This document shows, piece after piece, positions 1 to 13,569 of a stretch of 64,000 bases of DNA; within the stretch, counting starts at the first letter, position 1, and each line of letters begins with the position of its first letter. The DNA is from Wuchereria bancrofti. Lineage: Eukaryota > Nematoda > Chromadorea > Rhabditida > Onchocercidae. Both the position numbers and the translations under genes were made by a program. The notes under the pieces are model-generated. The model worked only from the letters and a program-made list of their open reading frames with translations. It made no database searches and was not told the DNA's origin. The stretch lies in contig SSBO01000001.1 of assembly GCA_005281725.1 (NCBI GenBank), positions 8,584,115 through 8,648,114 of the forward strand, read 5' to 3'.

Positions 1-221
1 ATTACGTTTCTGTTAATCTAATTTCGAATATGAAAACGATTTCTTTGTAATTATTTCTCATATAATGGATATTTCAATCTAAATCAGTAAAGACTTCTGT
101 CTTAGGAAAAATTTCTTTTTTAAATAGATTTTAAAGCTTTCCATTAAAAGAAATGCGAATTATTTGATTTTGTAGTCATCAATTTGTAGCTGAAATTAAA
201 CTAACCATTTCTTTGTTTAAG

Positions 222-1551
222 ATCTGGCGATCAGGATTCGGCAATATTCCGAAGAATGCTCATGCTGATTTGCATGCCTGCGCTTTGGGTTCTCTCTCAG
301 CAGTACCATTTCTATATTTCAGTCTTATCTTGTCGTCAAAAAACACGACTTTGTGCTTAGTAATATTTTTATTTTTTTATAGGATGCAAGATTATTTGTA
401 TCATTCAGTTCAGAAATTGCACATTATGAAGCATTTTGCATACTCACTTTTCAGATTTTTACTTTTTTCGCTGTAACCGGTTGTTGTGTTAATTGGGCTG
501 TCAACATGGATATTTTAATGGTAAATTGAAATATAAACATCAGCTTATTATATCTATTGTAATGCAAAAATAGTCCAGCATTTGTCTCCCTTCTCAACTG
601 TTTATTTGAATTCAGAGTTGGAGTTTTGACTGCGATGCATATATTAAACTGTTTCTGAATTTCAGCTTCTGCTTTATCAAGTTTTTACAAAAATTTTTAT
701 ACTACAGTTTATACGTTTCGAAAGTGATAAAATTTCGTTTCAGTCGGTTATAAGTTTACGTCAGCGATCAATAGCAACAGCTATTCAGACTTTGATTTCG
801 CATCTTTTTGGAGATGCTTCCTCTCCATATATGATTGGACTTATATCGGATGCAATACGTGGTAAGTTTGTAAATTTGATTTCGTTTTTATTGGATGCCA
901 TTAATTAGTTACTTTGTTTAGTATCATTAGCGTCATACTGTAACATTTGAGTTAAGGAACTTATCTTGACAGGGTTAGCAGTGTGCCGAATTCATATCAT
1001 ATTCCACTAGTCGTACGAATATGAAATGGTTATTAATAGCACATCAATTACAATTTCTTCTCTACTCGTGTTTCTCGCAGTTACTGTACATTTTAGTTAG
1101 TTATTTCTCAACAATTAAATCACCTTTCTCAATATTTACTCTTAATTTATAGGACATGAACGATCTACTCTTGCGCATTTTGTTGCTCTTCAGCGTTCAT
1201 TGTTCGTGCCAAATTTTGTTCTTTGTTTCGGCAGTTTGATGTTTTTGGTTTCAACCTTTTACATCGATCAGGATAGACAAAATGCTCATGAATTAACGCA
1301 CAGTACGTCTTTAATTTCTAGAATTTGAAGCAGATTATACTTTTGACGAGAAACATTATCTTATACCTTAGTTTACTTTTCATTTCTATTCCTTAGCACA
1401 ATCGATGTTTTTTTGTATCGTTATAATGGTTCTTTTTCATAAGTTTCATAAGTTTACATATATCAACTTTGTTTCAGGTGAGCAGCTTACTATTGAAAAT
1501 GTTTCGGAAACATCACCATTAATAGATAGTGTTGAGCATTCATCAACTTGA
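222..1551 (+). CDS. spin: Spinster-like major facilitator transporter, C-terminal part (5' end outside window)
   Basis: Spinster (SPNS) proteins are major facilitator transporters of lysosomal or plasma membranes that move lipids such as lysophospholipids or sphingosine-1-phosphate. Five exons are visible: 222-359, 455-520, 744-861, 1153-1302 and 1478-1551, all joined in frame by GT/AG sites. Exon 1 gives ADLHACALGSLSAVPFLYFS, exon 2 a helix with VNWAVNMDILM, and exon 3 the family hallmark LISHLFGDASSPYMIGLISD (SPNS1 has a near-identical segment). Exon 4 holds a last hydrophobic helix (FVLCFGSLMFLVSTFYI), and exon 5 a short hydrophilic tail ending in TGA. About half of the usual 500 residues is present, covering the last transmembrane helices; the rest lies left of the window. 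C. elegans has several spin genes, so the exact orthologue is not decided. Confidence 0.9.
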
Positions 1552-2884
1552 ATATATTTGTACCTGATATAATGTTAATTCATCAACGGATATTCCAATC
1601 AGTTTTATAAGAGGTTTGTATACTTTAGTATGCATGTACAATGTGTAGAAAATTCTAGAAATCTTTGATTTATTGCTTTATTTTCAAACTTTTTCGTATT
1701 ACAGAAAGCTTTTATTGACAATCTTGCTGTGTGTTATACAGACCTTGGTACTGCTATTATGTTTGTTTTCAGTAGAATTTGGACAGTTAATTGAATTCTC
1801 TAGAATGGTAGTGACCTTTATTTACTAATCATTATGGTGCTGTTATAAGATGTGGGTAATTTTAAAAGATATTTTGAAATATTTTAAATTATATATGCAA
1901 TTAAATGTTTGTTGTTTTCTACTAACCCGATTTGGAATTCTTTGCCAGCAGTATAACCAAAACTTTTATATGGATTCTGCTTACTATATATAATACGATA
2001 AACGTTTTTAACCAAAGTCTCAGTCTTTCGAAACGACGATCACTTTGAAACGCAACACATTTCGTACATTTCACAGTCCATCCCTGATGAATGAATGTCT
2101 GGCGCAATGGCTGCAAGGATTTTTCAGCGCATTCGTTGAATTGCTCAATCCCAGATATGCTTAATTTAGTCGTATTGCTTTTTAATTCGGTTTATCTTTC
2201 CAAATTTATTTCATGAAACTTGTAAACGACTCTCACTTGTAAACCTTTAACTTTCTCATTCATATCTTTTATTCCTGCACTCTTCCATAAGCTCATCATT
2301 ACACCTTGTTTTGTTCAATATATTAACACATAGTTACATACAATCAACTAATGATACGCTATCGTATATATATATATATAACTCTGTGACTAACAAAGAA
2401 TTTAAACTACTATTTAGTAAGCTTTCCATAATTATCCGACTTATGAATGAAAATATCCCGAAGTTCGAGCAGAGAATAAGAATATAATAAATGAAATGTT
2501 TTGATAATCTTACCTCTTCTAATTGATTTTCTGCTGAAGAATACTCATGGGTGCAAAAAACAATTTAACGGCTACTTTATCTCTTTACGAACGTATAACA
2601 CTTAACAAAGTACTCTGTAGCATTAAATAACAGTGATTGTTGTCATATTTAGAACAATGATTGTTGTAATTAAGTGAATATTTTTACCAGTATTTCTTAA
2701 TATATTCGAATGTATAACTACATCTCAAATATTTGTTATGCAGTTGTACATTCTTTTCTCGCATTTTTCAACTGACTTGGATGTGATTTCTAAGTACTTT
2801 AACAACACAACAGCTAACAGATTATACTACTATTTTGATTTGTCTTATTCTATAAAGCAATTAATATTTCATATGCAGCAAGGA
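1552..2884. other. Intergenic region between convergent genes
   Basis: This separates the 3' end of the Spinster gene from the 3' end of FRG1 on the other strand. It should hold both 3' untranslated regions. It is A+T rich, with a short TA run near 2366-2381. Short open frames here show no recognisable protein or exon structure. No further gene is supported. Confidence 0.6.
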
Positions 2885-5714
2885 TTAGCAATATTTATCA
2901 CTTTTTGTTTTAACCCGACGTTCCAACAACAATTCATGTAGATTGCCTTCTTGCTGGGCACGACGCACGGATTCTTTATCGTCCAAATTGATATTTATAT
3001 ATTTTCCTTTAAGGGCAACTTTCGAATGCTGATACATTTTTCTATAAGCAAATGCGAGTAATTTAGCAGAATTAAGACAACCAAGACAATATGTATCCCT
3101 CCCATATGGACCATATAATTAGCGTCTTAAAATGGAACAGATTTAAGATCAAAGGGCAAGGGAAGAATTTTTTTCTGGAGTTCGAAAATATGTTCATAAA
3201 TTCGTGATTTCACCAATGTTTTTAAAAATTCGAGATAGAGTGGAAAAAATACGTACACATAGCTTGTTTCGCATTCGGCAGCCGATTTTCTATCCTCTTC
3301 TGAACGCCAATCAATAGGTCCCTCCTTTTTGGAATCGGTTCGTAACTGGAAATATCAAAAATGCTTCAGAGTTCAGATATTAAATAAATCCTTCAACATA
3401 AGGTTTGCAAACGGTGTTTTTAATAAAATAGTCAAAAAAGCAATTTTAAATTTAAACCGTTAAAACCAAATCTTTATATTTGGCTAAATTTGAAGGAACT
3501 TATATAGTGGAAAAAATAAATACCCAAACCCAGTATTAATGCATAGTCACAAAAGCCTTTTCTATTTTAGACTTTGAAACACAACGCACCTTAATCATTT
3601 CATCAGCTTCCGCTTTCCGACTTGTAACATGTACGTAACCTTCAGCATCAGGTTTCATGCTCAAAAAGAGATTGTTCGAAGCAGACTGCATTGCGGTTTT
3701 ACCCTACGATCGGAACAATAATGTAGTAGATCAAAATTCTATCAGTAGCAAAAAACTTGGTTCACGAAAAAGAATTTAGCTGTTTTGCAAGTTTTAAAAA
3801 CTGCCTTCTCCGATTAAAAACAATCTTAATGGATGACAAAATACCTCCTGGAAGACAACAATCATACGTTCTCTCGTTCCAACAGCATCAGCTGTAGCGA
3901 TAAGGTTCCCTTCTGAATCAACGCCAACATATTTGCCAAAACCTGTTTTCATGCTGATAAGCATATCGTCTGGTGTTTTTATTAATGTAAGCATCTGAAA
4001 AGAATTTAACAAATTAGTAAAGACATTACTAGCTTACCAATATGCAATTTATTAGCACTCCAATCTTCCCAAACATAAATCCACGGAGGAGGAGTAAAAT
4101 ATTTCAACTTCGGATGATAGATGATAAACATCATTCCTATCTTTAAAAATATTACGTATTTAATAAATTCAATTACCACATTCTTTAGTAACAGACCAAG
4201 TAAAAATGTGCAAAGTAAACGGCAAGTTGGTAAAAGTGGTAATTTCATAAGTTATAAACAAATTAAATGGTAGGAAAATTAGTGAATCCTTAATGAAATC
4301 ACTTTTCAAACAAGACAAATGAAGAATTCTATTATATCTGTGAAATGATAGCATATGTGATCTACAGATATCTTACACTATCCATATGTTACATTTATTA
4401 AGCAACTAACTTCTTCTGGATTTGGTCCTTCGCCAGCTAAGTGTGGTCCACCAATCGTAAATCGGCCATTATCCATGGCAGCTAGATATGTCCCCGGCGT
4501 TGTGTCACATTCAATGCATATGTTTATACCACCTCGAAGATCAGTTTCATTCTCTATTGATCTCCAACCACCTGTACAAATAAGTAAAGTGAAAGCAAAA
4601 ACTTTGTAATATGCAGAAAACTCGGCAGAAACAACACAGCTGCGATTAACCATAGTTTGAAAACAATTTCAGTTATGAAATGAAGTGCGATTGGAATTGT
4701 TGAAACGATAAACGTTTGTAAGGAATGCAAATGCAGCAGAGAATATATGACTTTGAGATACATCTCTATTCCTTACTGATGAAGCAATCTGATATTTAAG
4801 ATATATTTGAGGCACATGGAAATCAACTATTTCCTAATTACAGGTTACACTAGTCGAAACAATTTAAATCCGACTACATAAATTATGTGGACATATTGTG
4901 CCGGAAAAAATAAACCACATAAGCAAAACTATTCGAGGAATCTGCTAAAGTAGTGGTGATGTAGCACACCCAGTACACAGTACATGATGAACACTAATAG
5001 GAAAACGACACTGATGAACATTCGCGAGGAACATTCGCCAAATCATTATTCCAAAAAGCACATTTATATTGTTCCCAGAAAAATCTGTCCATGACTCAGT
5101 AATATATGATATTCAAACAAATTCCAGGATCTATCCCGTTATTTAGTAGCCAAAATGTCAACGGCATTCTACAGTAACGACCATTGGTCAAACAATCAGG
5201 ATAAAAATCCGTATGACAAGAAAATTATTGTGGAATACCCGAAGAACTATCAATGACCACAACATGTGAAAGCGTTTCCGATCTTGAGTTTTGTTTTCTT
5301 CCAATCTAAAACGTTTTTATACTTAAGAATGCAAACAATTTACCATGAATCTCGACATCCGGATTAGTCGGTGTGCCATCGCTCTCCCCAAATTTCTTGT
5401 TTTTCTTGGGTTTATTAGATTTAAACCTGTAGAAAATTTACTTTTAAAAGAAGCACAAAAACAAGTGTAATTTCTCATATTTTAAAACTGCTAAGTCTTG
5501 CAAACTTCTCAATCTCATCCAAAAATTCACAAATGCTATGGATGCTTCGTTATATGAGCAATTATTTTAGAACATTTTTTCAGAAAAATAAAAATACTTC
5601 AGGAAATTGCAAAAACGGGAAAATAAAAGACTTGAAAATTTACAATGATTTATTTCCTTTAAATTTTATCGGACCACGCTTAACTGCATGATAAGCATCA
5701 CTTCTAGAATTCAT
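2885..5714 (-). CDS. frg-1: FRG1 homologue (actin-bundling / RNA-processing protein)
   Basis: FRG1 is a nuclear and muscle protein with a fascin-like beta-trefoil fold, linked to pre-mRNA splicing, nucleolar function and F-actin bundling. Seven exons on the minus strand (5714-5644, 5426-5344, 4571-4411, 3994-3845, 3703-3590, 3345-3257, 3041-2885) total 825 bases, exactly 275 codons or 274 residues. Human FRG1 has 258. The start gives SDAYHAVKRGPIKFKG, like the family's N-terminal YxxVKxxxLxLKG, followed by a lysine-rich nuclear localisation stretch (KPKKNKKF). The trefoil core follows: YLAAMDNGRFTIGGPH, then MKTGFGKYVGVDSEG and ADAVGTRERMIVVFQ. The C terminus (NLHELLLERRVKTKSDKYC) matches the conserved FRG1 end. 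All junctions are canonical and in phase. A strong acceptor (TTTGCAG) lies 24 bases before the ATG and is probably a trans-splice site. Confidence 0.95.
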
Positions 5715-5745
5715 TCTTTTCGTAAAACGTCTTTTAATCTGCAAA
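5715..5745 (-). promoter_or_regulatory. Probable spliced-leader acceptor upstream of frg-1
   Basis: On the minus strand the sequence AAAAATTTGCAG ends at 5739, 24 bases before the frg-1 start codon. Such a (T)nCAG site with no upstream coding exon is typical of nematode spliced-leader trans-splicing. An upstream non-coding exon would look the same, so this is an inference. Confidence 0.5.
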
Positions 5746-8309
5746 TTTTTCATCCTATTATTTCTAACTGTACAACAACAAAAAAAAAAAAGAAAAACGG
5801 AACCGGAAAAAACAACCAGCAAGTAAAACCCAACTTTCTCGCCGTATAGCGTAATCTGATAGTCCTTGAAGCATCCCGCCATGAAAATCACAATCCCAAT
5901 CTTAAATTGTCTATCAAAACAAAAATGAAATAATAAAAATTGATCTTAAGAGGCTATAATCCTCCAACCTGAAGTGATCTGTGTAGCATAACTGTATCTT
6001 AATGGCCTCTATATCAGTGATTTCTGCTTGAACCGCAGTAGATATTTCGGATGATAGAATCCATTGAAAGAGTTGTAAGTGATGACCGTAGATGATCCGT
6101 GATTGTTGGACTGTACGAGATAGATAAATTGCTGCACTGATGAAAGCTTAGTGGTAGCCTGGTACAGGACTTCAGTGCTCTCTAAAGTGACGTACGCTTC
6201 TATATGGGCAAACGAGGGTGACATCATCTGCAAAGAGCACTTCCCTGATAAGGTGACGTACACTTCTGCTATGTGCTTTCAATCGATCAAGAATGAGCCG
6301 ACTCTATCGAATATAAATATCGTTTTCCTCATCAAAATCTGTAACTGTTTAGAGTATCATGCTGTAATGTGAATAGAATTGGTGCGGTAATCTTGTTTTA
6401 ACGCCATTGATTATTGAAAAGAAAGAATCCAGAGGATGGATTACTATATTTGATTGAGCTACGTTGCTCATCGTGCAAAATGGTAATCATTTTGAGGAAT
6501 TTTAGATTTTCTTAAAAATCATTTCGAAATCTTTTATAAGTTTTTTTCTGCTTACAATGTCGAATACTTTGATAAGATCAGCAAATATTGTTCTCTATAT
6601 TGTAGTTCTTTGTTCGATTCTTCACATTTTTGTGGCAATTTATCTGAGAATAAATATCATGTTTGTGATGCTTCGTAAGCTCTCAAGTAGAAATGCTTCT
6701 AAGATAGTGGATACTATTTGTAAGAGTGGTAAACAATGATGAAAACAAAGGAAGGAAGTTTGTTTAGCATCCTTGTAATTTTTGATGATGCTTTTTGATA
6801 AATTTTTTTTCTTTTATTATTCATTTAAGCAAAGCAACATTAGAAAAAGGTCATTGCAACAATTTACATAGATATTGAATTAATTAGTAAATAACTTTTA
6901 AAAATAAAGAAAAAAGATTAATAGAATAGCGCATTTTGCATGAGACATCACTGGTGTTATAGTTTTGCAAAAGCATTAAAATTATAAGAAATAATTACTC
7001 ATTCCTGTCTCTTTTAATCCCTGCAATAAAATTCCATCCAGAATCTCAATAAAATGTCCTCCAGAATCTTATCGTAGTCTGTAAAAGTTTCCACTGAATT
7101 TTTCTACAAGATGTTTGTATTGCTCTTTGAATGATTCAGTAATTAATTAACACCTTAACGTTCTTACTATTATTTGGTCTTAAATCCACTATAAACAGAT
7201 TAATAGATTATGAAGTTAATATACGTAGGCCATAACAATGTTAGTTAGAATGACGTCAAATCATAATTTGAATTTGCTGAAATGACAATTGAAATAAACA
7301 AGAGGGATTCTGACTTTTGTTAGCTTGAATTCAGTTTAATTCGTTAAAATAGTAACTATTTTTATAGTTGATATAGACGAATGCGTTGAATGAAAGGTCT
7401 GTTATAACGATTTTATTCGCTAGCAATCACAATATATAGGTATTAATCTATAGCAACAATACATTGATAATTTCGTAGAGTATCTACGAATAAGATGAAG
7501 AAGATGAATAAATTGATGGGGAATTAAATGAAATTCCCTTTGCAATTTAATCCATCAATTTCGATGCATTTGAAAAAATGTAATGATATTATCCTTTTCT
7601 ATATCCAACTTTTTTTTGTCCTAAATTATACTAAAATGTTGTTAAAATTATTGAAATTATTGTTTTATAACGCTTCTATCAGTGTAATTTATTTTCATTT
7701 CATGAACAATCAGAACAGTAATTCGTCACTCCGTTATTACTTGCGTAGAAAATGAATAAAAAATGTTTAATAGAAACCAGAACAAAACATATCATCTAGC
7801 GTTCACTGACTGGTCGAACAAAATGACATGAAAACAATAAACATCCAATTGTAACTACCACTTTTGGTATTTGAAGCTATCGAAATGCTAACCAAATGGA
7901 CTCAAACATTTAGGTATTGCAAAATGTGTTAATTTTTTTTTTGGATATTGAAGATGTCAAAATATTGTCATTACCACATCATATGCATTTTGTCTTCATT
8001 GCTTAAATGTTTAATTAATAAAAGATGTTTGACTTAACAAGCAACTAATAAATAATAGCAGACTGGAATTCACATAGTTTTTTTTAATGAATATATACGA
8101 AATAATAGTGAATATATTATTGTAGGATTCATGCTAAAATTATTTATCAACAATATTTCATTTTTCCACTACTAATGTGCATTCATTATTTATCCGCATT
8201 ATTCGAAATATCGAATCATTTTGCCAACTTTCAATAACCTGAAAATAAAAAATGATTTCAACCATGCGAATTATTATTATTATTACTTTTGTTGCAATAG
8301 TAGCATAAA
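5746..8309. other. Intergenic region, no gene seen
   Basis: This lies between frg-1 and the 3' end of the CP2 factor. A block around 6000-6370 is less A+T rich than its surroundings and contains two diverged copies of a GTGACGTACRCTTCT element (about 6186 and 6252). A small inverted repeat, TCGTAGA-GTA-TCTACGA, lies near 7475. The open frame at 6557-6739 (60 codons) has a hydrophobic stretch but no recognisable family or splice structure, and I do not call it a gene. Confidence 0.5.
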
Positions 8310-11300
8310 TTAAAGTGATTTTGATATTTTCTTTCCCAAACCAAATATACCAATAGTATTCAGAAACCTTCCATCATTTACCCTCAGTGGAAAATAAAAA
8401 TGAACAACCTGATCAGTAACACGAATTAGAATATCACGTGGTCCACGAACGAATATTTGTCTCAATGTTGAAGAGGTAATTTTTCCCATTTTCTCCTTTA
8501 ACTCATCCAAAGTTCCATCGTACAACCTTATCATGTTGTATATGCTGCTTCCTTCCAATGCCATATAAATTGTTATCAATGGTTCAAGTGCTCTAAATAT
8601 GCTTTTAATTATTTCAAATCTTGCAGAAAATATTATGAGTGAAAATAATGTACTATAGAGTATCCATTCCTGAAAAGAATGAAAATAAAAATTTCAAACG
8701 ATCTTTTAACAAAATAAGTCAGTTAGTGAAGAAGTAAACCAAACTGTAATTATTTATTGAAAAAATGTTTACTTCTTACGTAATGCTTGAAATAAACGCA
8801 AAGCTTCAGATTTATCACCAATCAAAGAAGTCAAATCCAGTGTGTTTAATCGAAGAATATCTTCTCCTACAATAATATAAAGTTGATTTAAATGAAATCT
8901 ATTAGTTTTTACTGAATTATTTGCTTTGAAAAATAATAAAGACTGCAAAATACATGCAGATTTATATGTTTTCAAATCGAAAGTACCTTTGAGCTTGAGA
9001 CATGAAAAGTTCGAATACATTAGTTCAAATACCGTTGAGCAAATTGAGTTCACAATATAGAGATACAAAGATTATATCTAGTATGAGTTTGTCTAGCACA
9101 GTTTCTTTCGTCAGGAAAGCAAATTAGATTTCCAGGAATGCCTACTTTTCGATTACTGTAAATTATGCAATATTTTAAAACAAATAGCGAATATAAAGCA
9201 ATTATTCGAAATTAAAAACCAAACCACTGTAATTATTAAAAATATGAGCGCAGTTGGTGAAACGATGTGATTCCAGCCATTTCATAACAAAAGCTGCTGA
9301 ATGATTAGCACAAATGCGCACTTCATTAATATCTGCTTCAGTTACTGAATTTTCTCGTGAATAATTACTATCCACCGATAAATTACAATGCCTTTTCGCT
9401 ATCACTTGCTCCATATCATCTAATACAGTCGCAACACGTAGAAGTTTACTCCTTCCCAATGAAGCTCCAATGTATTCGACTTGTTCGGTAGGAGTTACTC
9501 TTTCTTCATTATCTACATCATAATCAAAATCTGCACCCAATAAGAAAGTATAATCATACGATGGCTGATACTGCTCCTGCAAATTTATACAATACTTGAA
9601 AAATTGACGTGTTTCAAAGATTTTAAAGATCTACCGCAGTAACATCTACCGATTCGACCAGTCTAAGTTTAATCTATTCCAGTGTAATACAATTTTTCTA
9701 AAGATTCCAAAGTATCCTTTTTAAACAAAATTATACTATTGCCTACGACTATTATCAATATTTCCTTTATTGATCTTCAAAAAAATGACAATACAATAAG
9801 GAAAAGAATCTACCTGATTCGCATGTAATGTTGCTTTCTTTCGTTCTGTTCTTCTCTTCCTCTCCGCACCATGAAGCTATAATAGAAGATATACTAAATT
9901 CAATTCAACTCGATAACATATATTTTGGGGACATTTATCAAAATGCAAAAATTAACCTTGAAAATTTGAATTAGCGAACTATTTTGCTGCAAAAGTTCTG
10001 ATGATCTGTATGAATAAGTTTGGAAAACGAGTCGAAATGGTTCTCCTTTCTCACCGCAGCTATCTGCAACCACTGTATAACTTAAACATTTTAAAGGTAA
10101 GCAAAAAGAGAACTGTAAAAAGCTGATTAAATTCTTCATGTTATTCATTGAATCTGAAGCAATTTTTTTTTTTTTGTCAAACTGATTATTTTTTGATTAA
10201 AAAAGTCTTCGGTGTATCTACGATGCGTCGAAGGCAGTTGAATAGAATTATTAAGAACAGAACGACAAAAGAAGAGGTTATACATAATGACCACTTGTAT
10301 TATCGAACGATTCGAATAAAATGGAATTAGTCAAAACATCAGTGCTATCTAGTAATAAAATTACTTTTTTTTAATGACTGAAAAGCTTATCGCAAATATA
10401 TGTTATGCATTCTGCTTTGAAAAGCAAGCATTAATCGTTCTTAACAATTCTATTCAACTGCATAATTTATGAATGCCATTTCAGCATTACGAAAGCCAAT
10501 GTTTTTCGCTACCAAATAGTATGAAGTTAACTATATTTTTAGAAGTTAAACTAAGCATTTGGTAGAATATTTTACCGACAAAATCGGAGCTTAAGACGAA
10601 AAATTTGATAAACAAAGCAGCATTTGGCAGCGAACCATCCCACACAAATTCAGCTGAACGTAACGCATATTTGACTTGTGAGACATTTGAACAGCGCGGC
10701 ATATCTGAATAATAATTAAAATTCGATCATGAAAATTACTTTAAACTTGCCAAAAAATTTCAATTCGTCATGTCAAGATGGACATTTGAGATTTCATTTG
10801 AATCTTCAATACGTTGATTTTGCTCTGAACGACATTCATATTGAACTTGCCTAACGTGAAGAAGCGTTTTCCTGGATTTTTCGCCTTCCATATTTCCATT
10901 AAGTCATTCATCTGGTAACGCAACTTCTTGCTGTCGAAACAAATGGTTATCACTGTCTAGATATAATTAAAATGAATAGTTCGCTATCCAGAAATATGTT
11001 ACGCGCATTAGGCGCAAAGGAGTCATTTTCATGTCTTTTTTTTTTGAAGGAAGAAAGAAGAAAACTTTTGTAAACAAAATGTAGACGAACAGAATAAATT
11101 TGTAATGCATAAGAAAGCAAATGAAATAACTTTTCATGTTTGCTAATGTAGAAACTCGAAATTACGTCGAAAAGATAGATCTGATTGAATGTTAGATTGT
11201 GAAGAAAACAACCAGTAAAAAAAAGTGAACTCTGTATGATCAATTTCGAATTTTAGTATTTAAATGTTTCTACCAACTTTGTAACATGAATCTTGCCCAT

Positions 11301-12051
11301 CAGAATATGGTTCAAGTGCACATTTACGACATTTAATTTCATACGGTCGATTTTGATTAAGAAATGTTACTGGTTGTTCATGTAATGGTATTGCAGCTGA
11401 AGTTGGTGCCATCAGAATGTATTCCAACCTACAGTACAATATATCAGTATATGTATGTATATATAGATATTTTAAATGATCACTATCTTTCCTCTTTCTT
11501 TTTTATATTTTGTCGATTACTGTAATTTCTTATAAAATTAAGCAGTAATCTTACTAGTTTGGAAAAACAAATGTTAATTGTTTAATAATTTTGTGTGAAA
11601 CAATAATGCTTTTCTTCAATCTTTTTTAGAAGATTAAAATAAATCAATCATTTCTCATCTGAATTTTAATAAATGCGACTTAATTATCTGATTCTTCAAA
11701 TAAATGTAATCTAATTATTCGATTCTCATGATTGTAGCTTTTCATAGAAATAGATTTAATTCAAATAAAATATTTCATCTCAACTAATCTTACACATTTC
11801 CAAGTAATTCTTTCTAACCATATAAAAAAATGACATCAAAACATCTTCCTGATATGAATGGAAGAATGATTATCAGAAATGACTATCTCAAGAAAAAATA
11901 AAAAAAGGAAGACAAACATAGCAGTTGCTGCAGAAGAAATATTATGCCATGTGCTATTACGTGATAATGTAGTACCATCCGTTGATTGCCAAATACTTTC
12001 ATCGTCATTCTCATGTGAAGGTCCCGGGAGAAGATCACATGCTGATAACAT
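8310..12051 (-). CDS. TFCP2: CP2-family transcription factor of the TFCP2/LSF/UBP1 type (DNA-binding part apparently interrupted)
   Basis: LSF-type CP2 factors bind DNA as oligomers through an immunoglobulin-like CP2 domain and carry a SAM-like oligomerisation domain. Exons read on the minus strand: 12051-11918, 11428-11278, from 10930 (poorly defined), 10704-10576, 10063-9957, 9876-9814, 9576-9235, 8866-8780 and 8590-8310. Hallmarks in order: LEYILMAP...VTFLNQNRPYEI; LLHVRQVQYE; AEFVWDGSLPNAALFIKFFV; CGEKGEPFRLVFQTYSYR; GAERKRRTERKK; EQYQPSYDYTFLL, the motif that sets LSF/UBP1 apart from Grainyhead; SAM-like WLESHRFTNCAHIFNNYSG and EDILRLNTLDL; and LITIYMALEG...YDGTLDELKEKM. Two things are odd. 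The exon starting at 10930 has a TGA at 10906-10904 in the frame that otherwise matches the family. Its 3' end also has no good donor in phase. The start is uncertain: the ATG at 12051 opens the frame, but an upstream exon is possible. Confidence 0.82.
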
Positions 12052-13569
12052 TATAACAAACCTAACAATCAAATATTATTTAATATTTTACCTTAACCAT
12101 TTCGTGTCGTAATAAATTTATCAAAAACATTACTCAACACTTCGCTTTTTTTCACGTATAATCAAAAAATAAAGAAAAAAAAAACCTTACAAAAGCGATA
12201 CACTGTTACGAACAACAATATATTTCTATTGCTTTTCAAACATTTGAAACTTTAAGTCTCTCATATTGCAATACTTTCTCTTATGTTAGAATATCTGTTG
12301 CAAACAAGAATCAAATAACACTAATAGTCTTTACATGTCTAATATTCATTGCTGAGCAATTCATACTACTAGATTAAAATCTAACTGATCTACAACAATA
12401 TTCCACATACTAAAGTTCTAATCGGAGAAAATAATAGGTATGGAAGAAAAAAAACACCTAAAATTAAACCTAACCATCAATAAACTCTAACTTCATTTTG
12501 CATATTAAAAAAAATATGTATTATAACTTAGCACATATTCTTCTTTCTCCTATCTCATCACAAAATTTGACTGCAATCGAAATTTACCCATTGGTCTCGG
12601 AAATACAAGAACCAAGCGAATAGCTCATTAACTTTTGTAAAATAAGAACAGCAAAATTTATTTAAACGCAATATGTTCGGCATTCAGCAATAAAATCTCA
12701 ACAAAATACTTATCATTTTTGATAAAGCCTATGGAGAAAAAAAAAAAAACGAAACATCAAATCATCACAGCGTTCCTTCCAGCCTTTGTAACAAACAATA
12801 TTTTTGTAGGAACTTTCGATATAATATGTAGGAGATAAACGTGAAAAAAATGAGAGGATAATAATGATCTGTAAGTCAAATAGCTGAAAAATATATTCCA
12901 TCTGTTTTCTTCTCATTCTTAATAAATAAATTTTTATCAAAATTTTCCCATATGACCAAATATCCATACAAATGAAAAAGACGTTTTGTACATAGTAAGC
13001 TGCCCATCATATCTTTTACAAGAATTCTTCCACTTAAAATTAAGTAACAAGTTTGATCAAGATTATCCAACAAAACAAACGTTTCCAATCTGGCCTGTAA
13101 TCTATTCCTCTCGAATTCAGAGGATAACAAAAAATCTCAAAGGAGCAAAGATTTAACATGAGCTTAACATTACCCAAAAAATTTGCCGCAAATCAGAATG
13201 AACATAAAGAAAGAGAAGAGAAAGCATAATTAGAGGAAGAAATGGATAATAGAAATAACATTATTTCATCTGACTGTATATTTAATATGAGAAAAAAGGC
13301 AATCATATATATATATACATATTCAGATCAACTTAACAAATCGTATAATTTATTTATTCCTAACACTTTCTGAGCGAAATGACTGAAGTTAAGCTCATGT
13401 ATAAATACAGTGTAATTAAACACATCTAAACACATAAATAAATATCGCTATTTGAATGTAACCAGGCACTGTTCAGTAACTATAAACACGTCATAAATAA
13501 TTTGCAGAAAATTCCCAAATACATATTCAGTAATACATATTATATAGCTTGCTGCGCACGTTACTTTTT
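12052..13569. other. Intergenic / untranslated region, no gene seen
   Basis: This lies between the 5' end of the CP2 factor and the 3' end of the SLK-type kinase, both on the minus strand. It is A+T rich, with a TA run near 13306-13316. The minus-strand open frames at 12713-13130 show no family I recognise and no clear splice pattern. The region probably contains the kinase 3' untranslated region and the CP2 promoter, and possibly a non-coding first exon. Confidence 0.5.

Noticed and set aside
12876..13130. Minus-strand open frame of 84 codons between the CP2 factor and the kinase
   Set aside because: No recognisable domain, no consistent splice sites.
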